The notes beneath the pieces were generated by a model that did no database searches, was not told where the DNA came from, and saw only the letters and a list, made by a program, of their open reading frames with translations. DNA of 64,000 bases from Sebastes aleutianus (lineage: Eukaryota > Chordata > Actinopteri > Perciformes > Sebastidae): positions 10,283,544-10,347,543 of the forward strand of contig CAKAKS010000039.1 of assembly GCA_916700875.1 (NCBI GenBank), given 5' to 3'. Both the position numbers and the translations under genes were made by a program. Positions 36,711 to 48,352 of the stretch are shown one piece after another (within the stretch, counting starts at the first letter, position 1; each line of letters starts with the position of its first letter).

Positions 36711-37047
36711 AGGCTGCATTCACACCAGATCAGACGTTGCAGTGAAAGCACAGGTTATCCCATTCATTTTGAATGGGGTTAGTGCGTTTGGGCTGTGATG
36801 GCTGCCGCAGGGGTGCCGGAAAAAAAGTGGAAAGTAGAAACAGAATCGACTTTAGGAGAAACGCAACCCGACGTCACGCTGCGGTGGTCAATCACGAAAC
36901 CAGCCATCCAGAGCTGTACAGCCCAGCCATGAGGGAACCAAAAATGTTAATCGTCGCAGTTAATGGGCCATTAATGTGAATCTCCCACACCGCTGCATTA
37001 CCCTACGGCGAATCAACGCAACGCCTGATCTGGTGTGAATGCAGCCT
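36711..37047. mobile_element. Short inverted-repeat transposon (30-bp TIRs)
   Basis: The left end starts AGGCTGCATTCACACCAGAT. The right end is its reverse complement over 30 bp with one mismatch. The element is 337 bp with no frame of note. I found no convincing target duplication, so the superfamily is open. Confidence 0.75.
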
Positions 37048-38049
37048 AACACTCTAACAGTATACATACATACATACTGCTGAAGGAGAGGGTTACAGAG
37101 CCAGCATTCAGAACATGTGTGAACACATGAAATTTATGATACATCAGGAGAATCATTTAAAAGACACACGGTTCTGAACTGTAATTATAAAGCTGTCATA
37201 TAGCCAAGTGTGACCGCGTTCAAGGTCCTCACGTCTTTGTAATACATTTGGAAAATGTTCAAGCTTCTTTGGCTGAATCCAGACCTCCAGACTCACAGAC
37301 TCACAGAATGTTCTTTGTACGTCTGCACGATCTGCATGTCAAAATCCACAAGTCATCAAGTCTGCAAGAGGCCTAGAATGGACTTTCTGTCAATTATCCA
37401 TAAATCACTGCAATATTGATGGAATTGAGAGCTGAAGTCCTGGTGTCACGTCCATGCCAGCCTCCGATCTACTCTCTCCTATAACTCAATGCAGTGAAAT
37501 CGTTGTTTCTGAAAAAATTAAGCATATTCCTGACATTTAGTTCCATATTCCAGGAAAGAATTGACATCCCCTGCAGCACTGGATATTAGAAATGAAAACT
37601 TTTGCTTACGGTTGCTTAGTGAGCACAGAAAAAAAACACAGCTCTCATGGAAATGTTCCAGTGTGGCAGCGCGGGTACTAATGCTGCGTTCCAGACAACT
37701 CGGATGTCAGAATCTTTTTGAATTTTCACACTGCGAGCGACAGCAACAGCCTACAAGTCATTTTCAATGGAAGCCGGGGAGAGGAAGCTAAAAACTGATG
37801 CCCAAAACAGCTAAAAACTCTCATCAGCTCTCCAATGACTCAGTGAAGTGTCGACCAATCACATGTTTTTGTTTCACCCTGTTCTGTTCCATCTAAAAAA
37901 ATGCCATTAGACAGTTCCCAGTGCTATTTAACAACATAACTACATCAACGAGCGCTTCAGCAACATTTCAGCAGCGACTCGGCGACAGTGTAGCTGATCA
38001 CGCTGGCCGTGTTGTTGCTCTTGTTGCTTGTACTGTGAACATAGCTTAA

Positions 38050-38337
38050 CCTCTTCCTCCATCTTCTTCCTCCTCCCACCCCTTCTTCTCCTCCTCTTCC
38101 TTCTCCTCCTTCTTCTTCTCCTCCTCTTCCTCTTGGTCCTCCTTCTTCTCCTCCTCCTCCTCCTTCTCCTCTTCTTCCTCGTCTTCCTCCTCCTCCACCT
38201 TCTTCTTCTCCTCCTCTTCCTTCTTGTCCTTCTTCTTCTCCTCCTCCTTGTCTTCCTCCTCCTCGTCCTTCTCCTCCTTCTTCTTCTCCATCTTCTTCTT
38301 CTTCTCCCTCCTCCTCGTCCTTCTCCTCCTTCTCTTC
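38050..38337 (+). repeat. Long C/T tract abutting exon i acceptor
   Basis: About 288 nt of (CTTCTC)n and (CCT)n-type sequence with scattered G and only four adenines (38061, 38078, 38197, 38290). There is no AG until the exon i acceptor at 38338-38339. The reverse strand reads as Glu/Lys-rich open frames, which are artefacts. Confidence 0.95.
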
Positions 38338-38339
38338 AG

Positions 38340-38540
38340 GTCTGCAGGGCGGCCGGGTGTTCTTTAACGCAGTGAAGGAGGGCGACCTGGTGATGTTTGC
38401 CAGTGACGACGAGCAGGACCGGACGCTGTGGGTCCAGGCCATGTACCGAGCCACCGGACAGTCCTACAAACCGATCCCACCGCTGCAGAACAAAACCACA
38501 AACTGCAGAGGAGGACTCCAGAAACCAGCGTCCCCCATCA
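38340..38540 (+). CDS. cadps2: cadps2-like exon i, PH domain C-terminus and linker
   Basis: Two bases complete Gly314, then 66 codons and one base follow (315-380 and part of 381). FFNAVKEGDLVMFASDDEQD and WVQAMYRATGQSYKP form the last strand and C-terminal helix of the PH domain. The tail IPPLQNKTTNCRGGLQKPAS is a poorly conserved linker. The acceptor sits at the end of a ~290-nt pyrimidine tract. Donor is GTAGGT. The linker is where mammalian CAPS transcripts vary by splicing, so an extra small exon in intron 9 cannot be excluded. Confidence 0.95.
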
Positions 38541-39234
38541 GTAGGTTCAGATTCTCACTGGGGTTGTTTTTAGTATCTAAACATGAAACCAGTAAAAACT
38601 GCAGATTAGACAGAAAGATATAATAAAGTAAGTATGTGTGCATGTTCAACACAATGTTGTTGAAGCTGAAGATTTAGCTTTGTCTGCTTGTTAGTACAGC
38701 CGTGAACAGCGCAACAAGTACCAGAGCTTCTTAAGGACATTTTAGAAAATGCAAATTGAACGTTATATCTGTTAAAAAAATAAAGCAGGATTTGCTAAGT
38801 TGAAGGCAAATTACTTTTCAAAAGAAGCGCCGTTGGTGGTTAGCCACTATGGTTAGCCACTATGGTTAGCCTATGAGACTAACTAGCTTACTGCTACTTC
38901 CGCTAGCTCACAGGAAGTTTCGCCCATAATCATTTCTACAGTAACGCCCCCGAGGATAAGGTGGATAAGGTGCAGAAATCGACACGTGTTGCTGGATATT
39001 CGTAGGAGAACTTTCTCTAAATGAGACACCTCAGCGCTCTTAGTGGTCGAAAACATGACATAGTTCCTTTAAGTTTCCATTTTTCTTTTATCCAGTTTTT
39101 CTGTATTTCCTTCATTCTTCACCTTTTTTTCTCATTTGTTCCTCCTCTCTTCCAAACTCGTGTCGTATTTCCTCTTTGCTTTTTTTTACCTCCTCTGCCT
39201 CCCCTTCACCTACAAATCATTTCATTCATTAATC

Positions 39235-39400
39235 TGTGTGTGGAGGACGCCGTCTCGCCGGCCGAGCATTGTAGACACGAAGAGCTTCATACTGAGAGCT
39301 GATTACGGCATCATTTGTGTAATTTGGCTCGGCGGCGGCCCGCTCTCGCCGCCGCTCGTTAGCGTTTAATGGAATAGATTGAAGCGTTAATGGCTAGAGG
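39235..39400. promoter_or_regulatory. GC-rich TE-free patch (candidate regulatory element)
   Basis: CpG-rich sequence (GCTCGGCGGCGGCCCGCTCT, CGCCGCCGCTCG) next to TAATGG/GTTAATGG motifs in an AT-rich intron. No repeat was recognised and no coding match seen. Confidence 0.25.
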
Positions 39401-39472
39401 TGCTGACATGCTGTTTGCAGGAGGAAATAGAAAGTGTCCCTGAAATAGCTCTTAACCAGGTGCTAAGTGACG

Positions 39473-39473
<1 letters not shown>

Positions 39474-39534
<61 letters not shown>
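39474..39534. repeat. (GT)n microsatellite
   Basis: Pure dinucleotide run of about 60 bp. A (CA)n of about 23 bp follows at 39692-39714. Confidence 0.95.
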
Positions 39535-39537
<3 letters not shown>

Positions 39538-40099
39538 GGGCTTGACAGAAAGTCGTTCTCGCTTTAATAACGATTGTGTCGGTGAACCTGAATCTTCGCC
39601 TGTGCTCGCCCTGCAGGCGTTTTTCTTAAAAATGAAATGTGGAGGTTAAATAACTGCATGTTGTACACACTGGCGAGCACTTACATGACCACACACACAC
39701 ACACACACACACACTAAGACGGTGTTATTTAACATTAATGAAACCACGCTTCTCCCGTCTTGACTTCACGGAAATAGGTGTATTTTGAAGGTCTCTGTTG
39801 GAAGGTTAATAACAGGCGAGACAATGAGAGCAGAGACACAACATGTCTCCTTTGTTTGTCTCCAGTTCACGACTGTTTTCAGCTTGGTTTCTTTGGAAGC
39901 ATCTCGTAGCACAAAGCACCAGCAGGCAGCGGCATCAGATTTTATTGACCGGTGTGTGAGAGTAAATAATGAAGCTGTTTACACGTGGAAGTCATGTTAT
40001 AGACTCACTGACTGTCATTGTTCTCACTCTGCTGAATGGATCGTCAGCTTCTGTTTTCGAGGATCAGCTCTCTTCCTCTTGTTTACCAGCTGATGTCTC

Positions 40100-40690
40100 A
40101 CCATGTTCTCACACTGAGGCTACATCCACATAATACATAATGATATGTTTTCATTTTAAAACGCCGTTTTAAACCAATCTCCGTCCAGATGAGCATTTTA
40201 AGGCCGTTTCAGAATTAATCTCCGTACATAGTACCACACCTGAAAACGCATTTCACTTAACCAATCCCTTACACTGGGCATGTGCGTGCCGGTGTAAACA
40301 GGAAGCAGTGCGGTTGGTTGTTTAGTTGCAGAAAATACTACAAAGGAAGAACAGCGAAAAGTAAGACCAGAGATTTCTTTGCTTGGACCGACAACGAGAT
40401 GGAGCTGTTACTGAAAGTAAAAAACGAGTAAACGGCGTTCAACACGACGGAAAACACAACAGATGTTGTTTGTTTTCTTCCGGAAAAGGTTCACGTGATG
40501 GGGCGTGACGAATCAGGGAAGGACACGTCATGACAAACATGGGCGTCTGCGTTATCGTTTTCAAAGATCTCCGTTTCTGTCCGTCCAGACTAAAACACAA
40601 CCCCGGATCGCATTTTCCTGTCTGCCACCATAATTCTCCAACACGCTTGGCACACGGGAGAGGCTTCAGTTGGTTGCAATCGCAACCTCA
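40100..40690. repeat. Dispersed repeat (ACATCCACATAAT...CCGTCCAGAC type)
   Basis: The internal motifs CTCCGTCCAGATGAGC and TCCGTCCAGACTAAAAC, plus the AAACGCCGTTTTAAACC palindrome-like start, suggest an old DNA-transposon-derived repeat. Borders are approximate. Confidence 0.4.
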
Positions 40691-41575
40691 CCGCTAGATG
40701 CTGCCAGATCCTACACACTGCACCTTTTAAGGAATAAAAGGAAGCTCAGTTAGAGAAAGAACAACGTAAGAAGAAGAGCAGATCATTAAGGGAAAACTGG
40801 AGACGTGAGCAAAAACAAATTGTGGGTTTGTAAAACAAAACAAGGCCTTCATTTTGATGCAGTTTCTGGATAAGTTTCACTGCTTTGTGAGCAGATTTCA
40901 GCCTTCGTGACGCTCTGAAACAAAAACTCTCAAGAAAAGGACAAACAGACAAGTGCGAGTTTGCTAAAGAAGCTCCAAGAGACATCACTTCCTGTCACCC
41001 TCTTGCCTGTTCACTGCAGCCAGCAGTTCACATAAACAAGATTGAAATAGACCACCGTTCAAACGACCCACAAACAAAGTCTAAACAAGTGGAAATCATT
41101 GGAGGCCTTTGACCTGAAATCCACTTTTATCACACAGACGGCCTCAGTATGAACAGACGGGCCTGTTGAGCGTCGAGACTCGCTCCTGAAGTTGTTTTTC
41201 GGGGATGTTTACACCTGTCAGTTGTGTTTTTGAAGAAGCAGGTGGTCAGTTTGACAACGAGGACGATCCCGAGGAGAGACGTCCAAACTGTCCGTTTGTC
41301 TTAACCTCCCGAGTTTTCAGCGGCGCCCTCAAACGCAGCAGAACAGCTGCGGATGCGTTCGTGTGCTTCTCTCAAACTTTTCCCCCAGAGTTGAGTTTGT
41401 TTCCGCTCCGCCCTACGAGAAGCCTCGCCGCTCAGCTAGACAGAGACTGATGGGCTTGTCTGTCTATATCTTCATCTCTGCTCGCCCTGACATCATCCTT
41501 GTCGCCGCCGCCACGCTCCGACAGGCAGATCAAGTCACATCTCTCAGCCCGGTGCACCTGAAACTGAAACGCTCT

Positions 41576-41612
41576 CCTTCCTCCTCCTCTTCCTCCTCCT
41601 CCTCCTCTTCGT
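41576..41612. repeat. (CCT)n tract
   Basis: Short trinucleotide-like C/T run. Confidence 0.8.
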
Positions 41613-42376
41613 CTGCATCAATAACCTGCCATCACCGGCCGCCACCACCTCTCAGAGCAGGATGTCACATAGATGTGACTGTTGCCGTGACGATACCAAT
41701 GGAGCCCAGACAAGATGGATATGGAGAGATTGAGCGCAGAAAGCTACCCCCACCCTCCCACCTCATCTCACACACACACACACACAAACACACACACCCC
41801 TCAACAGTCACTCAAACATCCTTACTCATGTTGTAAATATGATACCAACACATGAACGTATACAAACCACAGGTAGTTGAAAATAACATTTAACATTTTA
41901 AACAGCATCAAGTTAGCATCACACTTCTAGAACATGTCAGACTCAAGCCAGTCACTTAAAAAAGATTCAAAATTGATACAGCAGAACCAGAGATATCATC
42001 TTTTTTATTGAACACATTCTTCTTCCTTGTTAAAACGCGGCGCCTACATTACCCATAATACAATTCGATGAGTTGAGTCAGATTTAGGTGTATTATGTTA
42101 GTAGTGGATAATGTATAATAAGACCCGGATACGGTGCTGCTGCTCAGCTTTGCTTCCAAAAGAGATGTCTGTAAAACTGTTGACAGGACACCTTGAACTA
42201 TAAAAAAGGCATTTATGACTCTTTCTATTCTGAATTTTTGATCCATGACGGTTTTATATTTGTAAAACTCTCCTCGAGCCGAGAAAAGCGATTTAAAAAT
42301 CTGTGATGCCATCACAATGTAAAGTCTATGGACCGAGTGGGAACTCACGGGCCGGGCCAATGGGAGAAACACTACT

Positions 42377-43091
42377 GCGTATATTAATTAACTGCGCATT
42401 AATGCAACTTGCGATTTTTTGATTATAGCGGGCTCAGTTAGAGTGAAAATACTGGTATCATTTAAAACTAGAAAAACTTAAATAATCCATCAGTACCAAC
42501 ATGTCATACTAGCTTGTCGTGAAGGAGGTTAAATAACGCTCCAAATTTGCGCTAAATTTTGGCGAGGAAAAACTGGCATGGCCATTTTCAAAGGGGTCCC
42601 TTGACCTCTGACCTCAAGATATGTGAATGTAAATGGTTCCTTGGGTACCCACGAGTCTCCCCTTTACAGACATGTCCACTTTATGATCATCACATGCAGT
42701 TTGGGGCAAGTCATAGTCAAGTCAGCACACTGACACACTGACAGCTGTTGTTGCCTGTTGGGCTGCAGTTTGCCATGTTATGATTTGAGCAAATTTTGTT
42801 ATGCTAAATGCAGTACCTGTGAGGGTTTCTGGACAATATTTGTCATCGTTTTGTGTTAATTAGTTTACAATAATAATATAATAATAATAATAATAACAAT
42901 ATATACATACATTTGCATAAAGCAGCATATTTGCTCACTCCCATGTTGATAAGAGTGTCAAATATTGACGAATCTCCCTTTTAAGGTACATTTTGTGCAA
43001 AATGGGCTATTAATTTGAGATGAATTATGATTAACTATAGACAATCATGTGATTAATCGGTATTAAATATTTTAATCAATTGACAGCCCTA
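42377..43091 (+). mobile_element. Family A element, left end degraded
   Basis: It matches from about TAATGCAACTTGCGATTTTT through TCAATTGACAGCCCTA. It carries TGACCTCTGACCT at 42602-42614 and an added AATAATAATA run. Confidence 0.65.
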
Positions 43092-43109
43092 CTTGTTATA
43101 CATCCATGC

Positions 43110-43285
43110 CCTACACTCTTAGGTTCCAAAAGGGTTTTTCCTGAAGAAAAAGGATCTACCCAGAACCTTAAAAGATCCTCCCAGCCCACAACCCCCAAAA
43201 AACTGATTGTAAACATGATTTTTGTGATAAACTGCATCAGCCACGGCCCTTTAGGAGCTTCATGAGGAACCCTGGGGGGTTGGAG
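43110..43285. repeat. Dispersed repeat (AGGTTCCAAAAGGGTTTTTC type)
   Basis: GGTTCCAAAAGGGTTTTTC and the GAGGAACCCTGG end are typical of a common fish repeat as I remember. Only one copy is in the window. Confidence 0.4.
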
Positions 43286-44644
43286 ATGAAACCCTTGCAT
43301 TATTAAAGCCATGTATTTTTGAATTTTGAAGTTATAATCCTTTAGATTTTCAAGAAATCAAACTCGCCATTGAATGTGTCTACATTCGGAAATTAATTCT
43401 CAACCTACTACTTTTCATTGTTGGTGGCGGGGTCCGCCATTCCCACGTTGGATTCAAATAGCCTACAAAACACTGATGAGAAACAGTTTGAAAAATACAA
43501 AGTGAAGAAACGTGCAGCCATCTGTGCCAGGAGCAGTGACACCCATCCATATTTCCTCTCACACACACACTCATTCACACACACACACACCCTCCCCCTT
43601 TGACACACAGCCCCGCTGCAGATAATAGCTGAAAGTTGGACTTGACACGGATCAACATCACTTCTCCGCTGTCTGTCCCCCAATCAATACTCCCCCTCCT
43701 TCCCCCTCCTCTTATTATCAGCACTAATCTATATCTCTTTGTCTCGTTTTCTTTAGAGTCGCCTCCTTCACTCGCCGTCTTTTCTCCAAATTACATTAAG
43801 GACAATCCCGTGTTTTGGAAGTAACGAATGTAAAATGACCTACATCGGAATTAGACAGAGGGAAAGCAGGCCACAGGAGCCGAAGGGCAGTGACAGAGAA
43901 GTGGGAGAGTCAGAAGAAAAGAAGACGGGAAGAAAAGGAGAGGAGCGTCGATTGGAAGTTGATTGTGGAGATTTCACTTTTGCTGTCTTTTTTTTTTCTC
44001 TTTCGGACAAAAGCGACAAAGAAAGGAGGGAGGAGGGGGGGGACGAAACACAAATGTCTGAGAGTCCTTGCGGGCTTCTCTGCGTCCAAACAAAAACAAA
44101 ATGGCAGCGTTAATAAAAAGCGATCACTAATGTTCGTCTCGGACACGAGGCCGCGGGCGTCGCAGGCGTGGAAACGGCGCCGGCATTCTTCAGCGAGCCG
44201 TGGTCTTTTGTGGGGCCATGTGTCACGCTCAGAAACTTCCCATCCCGAAATGTACTCCCCCGATAAAGGCAGAATGGAGAGTGTTAGGCTTTTCATTTGG
44301 CGGGGCCATTAACAGGAAGGCCTGAAAGGACTGGAAATGAACCCAGGTTTGCTCAGGCCGGGGCGCCCTGCGCCTCTTCTGCCTCTTCTGCCTCTTTTAT
44401 TTTTCCTTTTTTCTTCCGTCGCTGACCCCGAAGCCTCGTTATCATCTGCCGCTCCGGGCGCTGCTGCAAGAAGTAACTCAAAGTATCTTTATAACTGTGT
44501 CAAAATACTTCACTAGTAGACATTCAGTTTTTACTCAAAGTCTATTTTTCATATCGTCAACAAATCCCATGAAAAGACCCAAACTACTAACTACTAAGCC
44601 TGATATCTCTTCTTCCTCAGTGCCATAGAGCTCCATTAAAAACA

Positions 44645-44675
44645 CCTCACTGTGTCTCTGGTTGACACAGTGAGG
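44645..44675. repeat. Perfect 12-bp hairpin
   Basis: CCTCACTGTGTC and GACACAGTGAGG pair perfectly around TCTGGTT. It could be the core of a small palindromic repeat. Confidence 0.75.
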
Positions 44676-44789
44676 TTGTTCCTTCATCACCATGAACACA
44701 CACACTGTAGTTTATTTGCAGCAGCTGTTTTAGGAAACTACTGACTTTTTTTAAAAATTAAACTTTTGAAAATGTACATCTTCAATGGG

Positions 44790-45415
44790 AACCAGACTGT
44801 ATATTACAAGTGGACGTAGTCACCGTGACGTCACCCATTGGTTTGTGGACTACTGGAGCTCGGCATTTTGGCCGTCACCATCTTGAATTTTTGCCATCAC
44901 CATATTGTTTTGTAGCTATCGCCATATTGGTTTTTGGCCATCACCATCTCGGTTTTTGGCGGTCACCATATTGTTTTTTTGCAACCAGAAGTGACACAAG
45001 AGGGTGGATCTAAGTACAACCGAACGCTGAGTAAGACATTTTTAGGAGGTCAAAATGTTAAAGTTAACACTCATGAACTGAAAACACACTGTGAAAGGGT
45101 TAAAGTTCTAGACGGAAACACGGACATGAACTCCCAGACCGGACGACGCCGTGGTAGCGACCTGTCAATCACAAGGTAGCCCCGCCCTAAAGCATCCCCT
45201 TCTTTATGGTCTATTTGACTCTAAATGGGACCATAACTTACTAAATGAACATCATGCTGTATTGAAGAAGACTTGAAACTAGAGATTGAGACCATAAACT
45301 CATGTTTACAATGTTTACTGAGGTAATAAATCAAGTGAGAAGTAGGGTCATTTTCTCATAGACTTCTATACAATCAGACTTCTTTTAGCAACCAGAGAAG
45401 TAATTGAGTTCATTA
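44790..45415 (-). repeat. Long dispersed repeat, inverted partner of 16185-16615
   Basis: Positions 45150-45415 are the reverse of the intron 2 repeat. Positions 44860-44990 contain an internal series of CCATCACCATATTGG-like blocks, and TGACGTCA lies at 44826-44833. Starts near AGACTGTATATTACAAGTGG. Confidence 0.6.
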
Positions 45416-46861
45416 AAATCAACGAGTTAACTTGCAGTTTATTGCACCAGGATAATCCACTTAGCGTGGATACGTTTGTTAAAAACTCATAATAAACCAT
45501 TTGAAACATAATAAACATTAATAACAGTTTGTTGATCCAGTTTAAAGAGCACTTTGAAAACAGTTTAATTCTGTCGCCTATCAGTCAGTTGTTTGCAGAG
45601 GTCTCAGTCTTTATGTGGTCTGTCATTAGACCAGCAGCTCACTAGTTGACTCATTTTTTAAGTAAATTATTGAGTAAAACCAGCAGACTTTACTCTGGTT
45701 TCAGCTTTAAACAAGAAGTGAAATATCTGTCGCCTGATCTCCTGCTGCAGCTGATCAGCGACGCGTTGTCGTCTGCTCTCTTCCTGGCTGGTTGTTCGAC
45801 TCTGTGAGTCACTTCCAGTGTTTTTCCTCACATGTCGTCCATGTTGGCGAGTGTTTTGTGTCAGCTGAGAGTACTGACAGCTTCACAGAGGATCTGTAGC
45901 CAACCGAGGTGGGAACTATTAACCACAGCACTGAGAGCTGACACTGCCAATGTAGTGTGTGTGTTTACACTTGAGTTCACTGCTGAGCTCAAAGAGAGGC
46001 GTGAATGATTGAGAATCTGAACACATTTATATATCACCTCTTTAGCTGTCGGCGTCATGCAAAGAAATCTGTGCAGTCATTCATCTCCGCAAGTCCATTT
46101 TACGCTATGACACCGAGCTTGATGACTCCGTTTTTACTGTTTTCTTTTGTTCTTTCTTTCTAATGCCTCTTTCACACTGGACAAAAAAATCCCACTAACA
46201 TCTGGCTTTTGTCTTTAGTGTGAAAGGTCAAAATCGTCATTCATTCCCGGGACAAATGACTGTGCAGTAGTCACAGGTATTTATCGGCTCTAGCTCCGAT
46301 CGACATTGATGGATACATGACACCCAAGTGGACAAACACACACATTTTTGTCCTTTTCCTCCGCTTTTTTTGTCCCCCGTCTGACTCCGTCCAAGCAGCG
46401 CTCAAACATTGTTCTAAATTAGTCTGCGACAAGTCTGAAAGAGAGACTGAGTAGGTAACGGATATAAATAACCACTGTAACATTTTCACTGTCTAACCCT
46501 GTATTCCGGCGATTTGGTGACGTTGAACGTGACATACCAGAAAAAAACAGAAAGACATTTTCTTCTGCTGGCAATGGGAAAAGCACATATCGCCTGTTTT
46601 TAGTAGGTTTTCCCGCATTGAAAAAACCTGCATACGCGCACTAATTGGTGGAGGAAAAAAGGTCTAATGCTGCCTCATAAACTCAACTGTGGTTTGGTTA
46701 GACATAATCCTCAAATACTGTATAGGGACAATTCTCTTGGTGGAGGCACTAAAACAAGTGTACTGCATATAGTTCAAAAAGTTTTCAATTTTAAAAAATA
46801 CACCATACCTGCCACAACTTTAAAGGACCAGTGTGTCGCATTTCGGGGCATCTATTGGCAG

Positions 46862-47535
46862 TAAGGCTGTCAATCGCCATTAATAGCACGATTGTCCATA
46901 GTTAATCGTGATTAATCTCAATTAATCACACATTTTTGTGCAACATTTGTCAAGTATTTAATACTCTTATCAACATGTGAGTGGGCAAATATGCAGCTTT
47001 AGACAAATGTATGTATATATTGATTATTGTAAATCAATTAACAACACAAAGCAATGACAAATATTGTCCAGAAACCCTCACAGTTACTGCATTTAGCATA
47101 AAAAATATGCTCAAATCATAACATGGCAAATTGCAGCCCAACACGCAACAACAGCTGTCAGTGTGTCACTGTGCTGACTTGACTATGACTTGCCCCAAAC
47201 TGCATGTGATTATCATAAAGTGGGCATGTCTGTAAAGGGGACACTCGTGGGTACCCATAGAATCCATTTTCATTCACATAGCTTGAGGTCAGAGGTCAAG
47301 GGACCCCTTTGAAAATGGCCATGACAGTTTTTCCTCGCCAAAATTTAGCGTAAGTTTGCAGCGTTATTTAACATCCTTTCCGACAAGCTAACATGACATG
47401 GTTGGTACCAATGGATTCCTTATGTTTTTTAGTTTTATATGATACCAGTATCTTCACTCTAGCTTTGAGCCTGCTACAACCTCAGAAAGATCGATTGCGT
47501 TAATGCGTTCAAGAAATTAGTGGCGTTAAAACTTG
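46862..47535 (-). mobile_element. Family A element, reverse orientation
   Basis: It begins TAAGGCTGTCAATCGCC, covers nearly the whole family and ends near AGTGGCGTTAAAAC without the terminal bases. It carries AGGTCAGAGGTCA at 47286-47298. It is inserted beside an ATCTATTGGCAG repeat. Confidence 0.7.
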
Positions 47536-48352
47536 AGGAGGACTTGAGGACTGTTTTACAAACAGAGGGTTTGTAGGATATAATTGATGGTCAATATCCT
47601 AAATATCCTATCACATTTTGCATTGAATTACTAATAGAACTTGAACAAGCAATTGGTTTTATACAAGATTTCTTTTCTATTCTTTTTTAACACAGCATTT
47701 CAACACCTATCCTTTAAATCTTCTTTCTCCTCATTGAATTTGTGCAATCGTTTTGACTAAATTGTGGGGACGGTTCTCCTGATGGGGGTGTTTTAACATC
47801 CATCTGAATTTTAAAACTTATATATCTTATTTTAAGTCCCTCGTGTGAAGATGAATTGAGTTGGAATGAATTCTGTTGAAATGCCAAATCATTTAAATCA
47901 ACTTTTTCGTCACTGAATTGCTAGACTCCTGTGGGAATACTCTCATATTGGATTAACTAACATAAATAACATCCAATACTAACGTTCAGTGCCACTGTTT
48001 GTCCCTTATGTATAGTGAGACGGAGAGCTAAAGTACAGCTTCACCTTTATTCAAGTCAGTCTTAAAACAATACAGACATGCACACGTACATTAAAAATGT
48101 TACTGGTTGTTGCTCTCTATATTGGCTGTGAAGAGAAGCCCAACATAAGTGATGGAGGGACAACCACAGTGACCAACAACACTTTAGACATAATGTGAAT
48201 GTGTACTTTGAGGTCAAGGTGTTAAATGATTGTATATAGCTCTTATCTTAACCGTAATGTATTTAAAAATGAATTTAAAAACGTCCATCCAACATCCATT
48301 ATAAGCATTCAATGTTGGAAACAGACTTTTTATTCCTGTGATTCCCGTCCAG

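Larger units (their letters stand above)
36658..38339 (+). other. Intron 8
   Basis: A short inverted-repeat transposon (36711-37047) starts 54 bp after exon h. The last ~290 bp are an almost pure pyrimidine tract. Nothing is recognised between 37050 and 38040. Confidence 0.85.
38541..48352 (+). other. Intron 9 (9.8 kb)
   Basis: It holds (GT)n and (CA)n arrays, a dispersed repeat at 40100-40690, a (CCT)n near 41576-41612, a family A copy (42377-43091), a repeat at 43110-43285, a perfect hairpin (44645-44675), a long dispersed repeat (44790-45415) and a second family A copy (46862-47535). The GC-rich patch at 39235-39400 is TE-poor. Segments 41000-41570, 43600-44340, 45420-46140 and 47540-48350 show nothing I can name. 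Confidence 0.85.

Noticed and set aside
37957..38454. Glu/Lys/Gly-rich minus-strand frames and Leu-rich plus-strand frames over the C/T tract
   Set aside because: Low-complexity (CTTCTC)n translation opposite or across exon i; no domain and no independent start context.
43835..44312. Overlapping 92-140-codon frames on both strands at 43.8-44.3 kb
   Set aside because: Purine-rich composition leaves frames open, and no family match was seen. The GC-rich segment may be a non-coding element, but I see no specific support.
38541..48352. A missing small exon between exons i and j
   Set aside because: Phases i to j agree directly (Ser381 split A|GT). I saw no acceptor-flanked block resembling the mammalian alternative linker, so none is called; it is not excluded.
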